DNA of 64,000 nt from JASGTU01 sp963821815 (GTDB lineage Bacteria > Chloroflexota > Anaerolineae > Caldilineales > Caldilineaceae): NCBI GenBank assembly GCA_963821815.1, contig CAWGFG010000006.1:1426001-1490000 (forward strand), in the 5' to 3' direction. Positions 61,179-64,000 of this stretch are shown here, piece after piece. The position numbers were made by a program, and so were the translations under genes. The first letter of the stretch is position 1; each line of letters opens with the position of its first letter. Below the pieces are notes generated by a model. The model made no database searches. It was given only the letters and a program-made list of their open reading frames with translations, and was not told where the DNA came from.

Positions 61179-61844
61179 CTATCTGCTACCGAGTTGCTGC
61201 GAGGCACGCTGGCAACAGGCGAAGTCCGCCTGCGCCTCACAGAGTTCCATAATGGCGCACTCTGGTCGGATGCCGAATTCGGCAAGCAGTGTGCAAAGAT
61301 CGATCAACGACAAGCCCATGACAGCCGTGATACAGCCGTCGATGCGCCGCACCGGCGTGAATTCCGGATGCTGGATAGCATAAGCGCCGGCTTTGTCCAG
61401 CGGATCGCCGCTTTCTACATAGTCGGCGATCTCCCCCTCTGTGTACTCTCGCATCTCCACCTTTGTTGTATTGAGCAAGCATTGTTGGCGACCGGAACCA
61501 CTATCTACGCCACATACTGCACTGTGCACCTGATGCCAGCTTCCTCTCAGTTCCAGCAACATTCGCGCAGCGTCTGCTGAATCATCAGGTTTTCCGTAGA
61601 TAACCGCATCCTTGCCCACGACGGTGTCGGCGCCGATCACGAGGGCGCGCCGTCCGCTTTTCGATAGGATGTCTGCCACTGCTTGCGCCTTCAGCTGGGC
61701 TAACCTCTGTGCCATTGCAGCCGGTGACTCGCCGGGAATCGGAGTTTCGTCCACGTCGGACGTACGAATCGAAAAGTTCAGTCCAAGACTTGAGAGAAGT
61801 TCTCTGCGGCGTGGACTGCCGGATGCCAATACGAGTTCGGTCAA
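61179..61844 (-). CDS. maf: Maf family nucleoside-triphosphate pyrophosphatase
   Basis: Hydrolyses non-canonical nucleotides (dTTP/UTP or modified pyrimidines) to monophosphates. 221 residues. The phosphate-binding start LASGSPRRRELLSSLGL and the central VIGADTVV...YGKPDDSADAARMLLELRG match the family, followed by DPLDKAGAYAIQH. The start is TTG 61844, supported by GAGG seven nt upstream. The C-terminal 25 residues (ECAIMELCEAQADFACCQRASQQLG) are Cys-rich and look specific to this lineage. Confidence 0.92.
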   Translation of the reverse strand: MTELVLASGSPRRRELLSSLGLNFSIRTSDVDETPIPGESPAAMAQRLAQLKAQAVADILSKSGRRALVIGADTVVGKDAVIYGKPDDSADAARMLLELRGSWHQVHSAVCGVDSGSGRQQCLLNTTKVEMREYTEGEIADYVESGDPLDKAGAYAIQHPEFTPVRRIDGCITAVMGLSLIDLCTLLAEFGIRPECAIMELCEAQADFACCQRASQQLGSR

Positions 61845-62250
61845 TTTTGTACCTCATTAGCGGTCGATCAGACAATCATTCTGACAAGCGGTGAGCTACG
61901 GTGAGCATATAAGCGAGTCAATCCGGTCAGACGCGCATCCAATACCAGGGAATATTCGCACGGTCTGGTCGAATCGACCAATGTACTGTAGCTTCCGCCA
62001 CTAGATATTGCGGCATGGCATGCTGCCCACGCGCAAACGGCACTAAGGATCGGTTTGGGAGTTCGCCAGTGCCATAAATTCCGTATGGGCGAAATAGTAG
62101 CTGATTTCGAACGCTCCTGCTACAATACGTCTCGATAAATCGAATTGCCGTGGTTACGGTCGTATACGCCAAGGATGTCTATCCGACCGCTTAGTGATAG
62201 ATGGCGGACAGTCTTAGCAGCCCATCCGGGAAAGACGGAACGACAAACGT
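61845..62250. other. Divergent intergenic region maf-purL
   Basis: A 406-nt gap between divergent genes. An extended -10 for purL lies at 62118-62126. An 81-codon minus-strand open frame (61927-62172) and a short overlapping plus-strand frame have no recognisable features, and I do not call them. No hairpin or riboswitch was recognised. Confidence 0.4.
62118..62126 (+). promoter_or_regulatory. Extended -10 promoter for purL
   Basis: TGCTACAAT is an extended -10 (TG-N-TACAAT) about 125 nt before the purL start. A -35 is not evident. A leader of about 118 nt would follow, in which I saw no purine riboswitch. Confidence 0.45.
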
Positions 62251-64000
62251 ATGGCCATTCGAATCGAAGTCAGCGGTCCTCATGGCGCTCGTTCACGAGC
62301 GGTCATCAGCGGGGCAAAGCAACTCGGTGTCGACAGTATCGCCGATTGCTCGATTGCCCGACTCTTCTTTTTATCCCGCGACTATACGGAATCCCAAGTC
62401 AACGCAATCTGCTCGACGCTGCTCGTCGATCCGGTCATGGAGCGTGCCGCATGGCGCATCCTAATCGATGGCGATCAGTGCTACGAAAACAGCTCTTCAA
62501 CTGCAGATGGTAACGTCATCATCGAGGTCGCTGTCCGACCCGGCGTTACGGATATTACCGCTCGTGAGTTGGCCAAAGGCATCGTAGAGAGCGGGTTACC
62601 CGGCTGCGACGTGGTCACCGCGGCACGATACGAGATTACCGGACTGCAGAACTTGGCCGACCAGCACCTTCTCAGCGCGCAAGCTGCTCTGCAACGAGAC
62701 CGTCGAACAGTATACTGTCGGCGAATTGCTTCCGCAGTTCGGTGTCACGGCTACAGCCAGCGACCGCGTGGAGACTATTCCGCTGAATGGCCTATCGGAA
62801 GACGAATTGGTGCGCCTCAGTCGGGAGCGGCTGCTCTATTTGGATGCAGCGGAAATGCGCGTCATACAGGAGTTTTTTGGCCAGATGCAACGCGATCCAA
62901 CCGACGTCGAGCTGGAAACTCTAGCCCAGACCTGGTCCGAGCACTGTGTGCACAAGACCTTTCGCGCCGACATCGATTTCACTTGGCGCAACACCGATGG
63001 TTCCATCAAGGAACAGACATCCATATCAGGTTTGCTGCGACAGTACATTCGTGCTGCTACCGAAGCCGTCAAACCGCCTTGGTTACGCTCGGCTTTTGTG
63101 GATGACGCAGGCATCATCGAGTTCGACGACACCCACGATATTGCGTTCAAAGTAGAGACGCACAACCACCCTTCTGCACTGGAGCCGTTCGGCGGAGCCA
63201 ACACGGGCACTGGCGGCGTTGTGCGCGATATCCTCGGCGTGTCCGCCCGTCCCATCGCCACCACGGACGTGCTCTGTTTCGGTCCGCAGGACTTCCCCAA
63301 CGATGAGCTTCCCAATGGTCTGCTGCATCCAACACGGATCGCCAGCGGCGTCGTGGCGGGCATCGCAGACTACGGCAACAAGTTGGGACTTCCAACGTCG
63401 AACGGAGCTGTCTTTTATGACGAAGGCTACCTCGGCAATCCGCTCGTATTTTGCGGTTGTGCCGGCATTCTGCCCAAGGATAGCCACAGGACCGAAGCAC
63501 AGGTCGGCGACCTGGTTGTCGTCGTAGGTGGTCGCACAGGGCGTGACGGATTGCATGGAGCCACGTTCTCTTCGGCAGAATTGACGCATGAGACGGCTGA
63601 AGAGGCAGGCAGCGCGGTCCAAATCGGTGACCCCATCATGGAAAAGGGACTGATTGAGCTGGTCGAAGCTGCGCGCGATAGTCAACTATACACTGCGATC
63701 ACAGACTGCGGCGCCGGCGGGCTCTCGTCTGCTGTTGGCGAGATGGGCAGCGTGATCGGCGTGGATGTGGAACTGCAGGATGTGCTGCTAAAGTATCCCG
63801 GACTGGTGCCGTGGGAAATTTGGCTGTCCGAGGCGCAGGAGCGCATGGTGCTGGCGGTGGCACCGGAACGCCTGAAGGAGTTGCAGGATCTGGCTGATTT
63901 GTGGGATGTTCCGCTCTCCGTGTTGGGAACTTTCACGGGCGACGCGAAACTCGTCGTCCGCTACGGCGGCAAAGTCGTGGCAGACCTGACAATGTCCTTC
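62251..64000 (+). CDS. purL: Phosphoribosylformylglycinamidine synthase PurL, frameshifted and cut by window
   Basis: Purine-biosynthesis enzyme that makes FGAM from FGAR. The first frame (62251 to about 62670) encodes a PurS-like N-terminal domain (MAIRIEVSGPHGARSRAVI..., VIIEVAVRPGVTDITAREL, YEITGLQNLADQ). The homology then continues one frame over (KLLCNETVEQYTVGELLPQF, LETLAQTWSEHCVHKTF, KVETHNHPSALEPFGGANTG), open to the window end. So there is one apparent indel near 62665-62690, with no slippery heptamer there. purL is normally essential for purine synthesis, so a sequence error is more likely than loss. The 3' end lies outside. Confidence 0.88.

Noticed and set aside
61927..62172. 81-codon minus-strand open frame upstream of maf
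   Set aside because: It overlaps the purL promoter region on the other strand and shows no recognisable protein features.
62665..62690. Programmed ribosomal frameshift in purL
   Set aside because: No slippery heptamer or downstream structure was seen at the junction; a sequence error or mutation is simpler.

Overview
The window reads as ordinary chromosome of an uncultured bacterium, most likely Chloroflexota (Anaerolineae/Caldilineae-like). This rests on gene content and protein style: RNase J, CarD, a 1182-residue pyruvate:ferredoxin oxidoreductase next to CBS-domain proteins, a DUF4445/RACo-type corrinoid activator, and very large lipoproteins with PA14 domains and Pro/Thr-rich tails. Base composition looks even and slightly GC-rich. 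I saw no rRNA, tRNA, CRISPR array, integrase or transposase. The taxonomic call is inference; no search was run.

Layout. 1-1164: 3' part of xseA on the minus strand. 1424-4379: ilvE, a SAM methyltransferase and the branched-chain amino acid exporter pair azlCD. 4600-11816: type-4 uracil-DNA glycosylase, RNase J, FtsK/SpoIIIE and an MFS permease. 11789-17872 (minus): a phosphomutase-like metalloenzyme, a homocysteine S-methyltransferase, an S9 peptidase and the RACo-like activator. 18106-19668: nicotinate phosphoribosyltransferase. 19702-26274 (minus): a five-gene array read CBS-CBS-ACT protein, pyruvate:ferredoxin oxidoreductase, dihydroorotate dehydrogenase-like protein, USP-like protein, CBS protein, with strong hairpins in three of its four gaps. 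26597-35009 (minus): a giant PA14 lipoprotein, two small membrane proteins and two fold-type-II PLP enzymes including threonine synthase. 35479-37162: two unrecognised genes.

37198-41997 is the clearest regulated unit: a palindromic interspersed repeat, then an extended -10 promoter, a TPP riboswitch with its terminator, and a thiamine-type ABC transporter (thiB, thiP, thiQ). A gamma-glutamylcyclotransferase-like gene with an in-frame TGA sits between thiP and thiQ. 42091-44227 (minus) holds envelope proteins and a small zincin, divergent from a secreted subtilase (44613-46907) across a 19-bp-arm inverted repeat. 47014-51240 (minus) is the conserved yggT/proC/yggS neighbourhood with a frameshifted secreted protein and a multiply frameshifted pgeF. 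51344-61844 (minus) carries a B12-binding radical SAM protein, CarD, a YdcF-like protein, dihydropyrimidinase, manA, pcrA/uvrD, rsgA and maf. 62251-64000 is a purL with an apparent frameshift that runs off the window.

Most of the region is housekeeping. The items most worth a second look are the regulatory palindromes (20763-20794, 44292-44331), the hairpin-separated pyruvate-oxidation and energy-sensing array, the corrinoid activator without an adjacent corrinoid protein, the riboswitch operon with its broken passenger gene, and four interrupted genes that may be pseudogenes or assembly errors.
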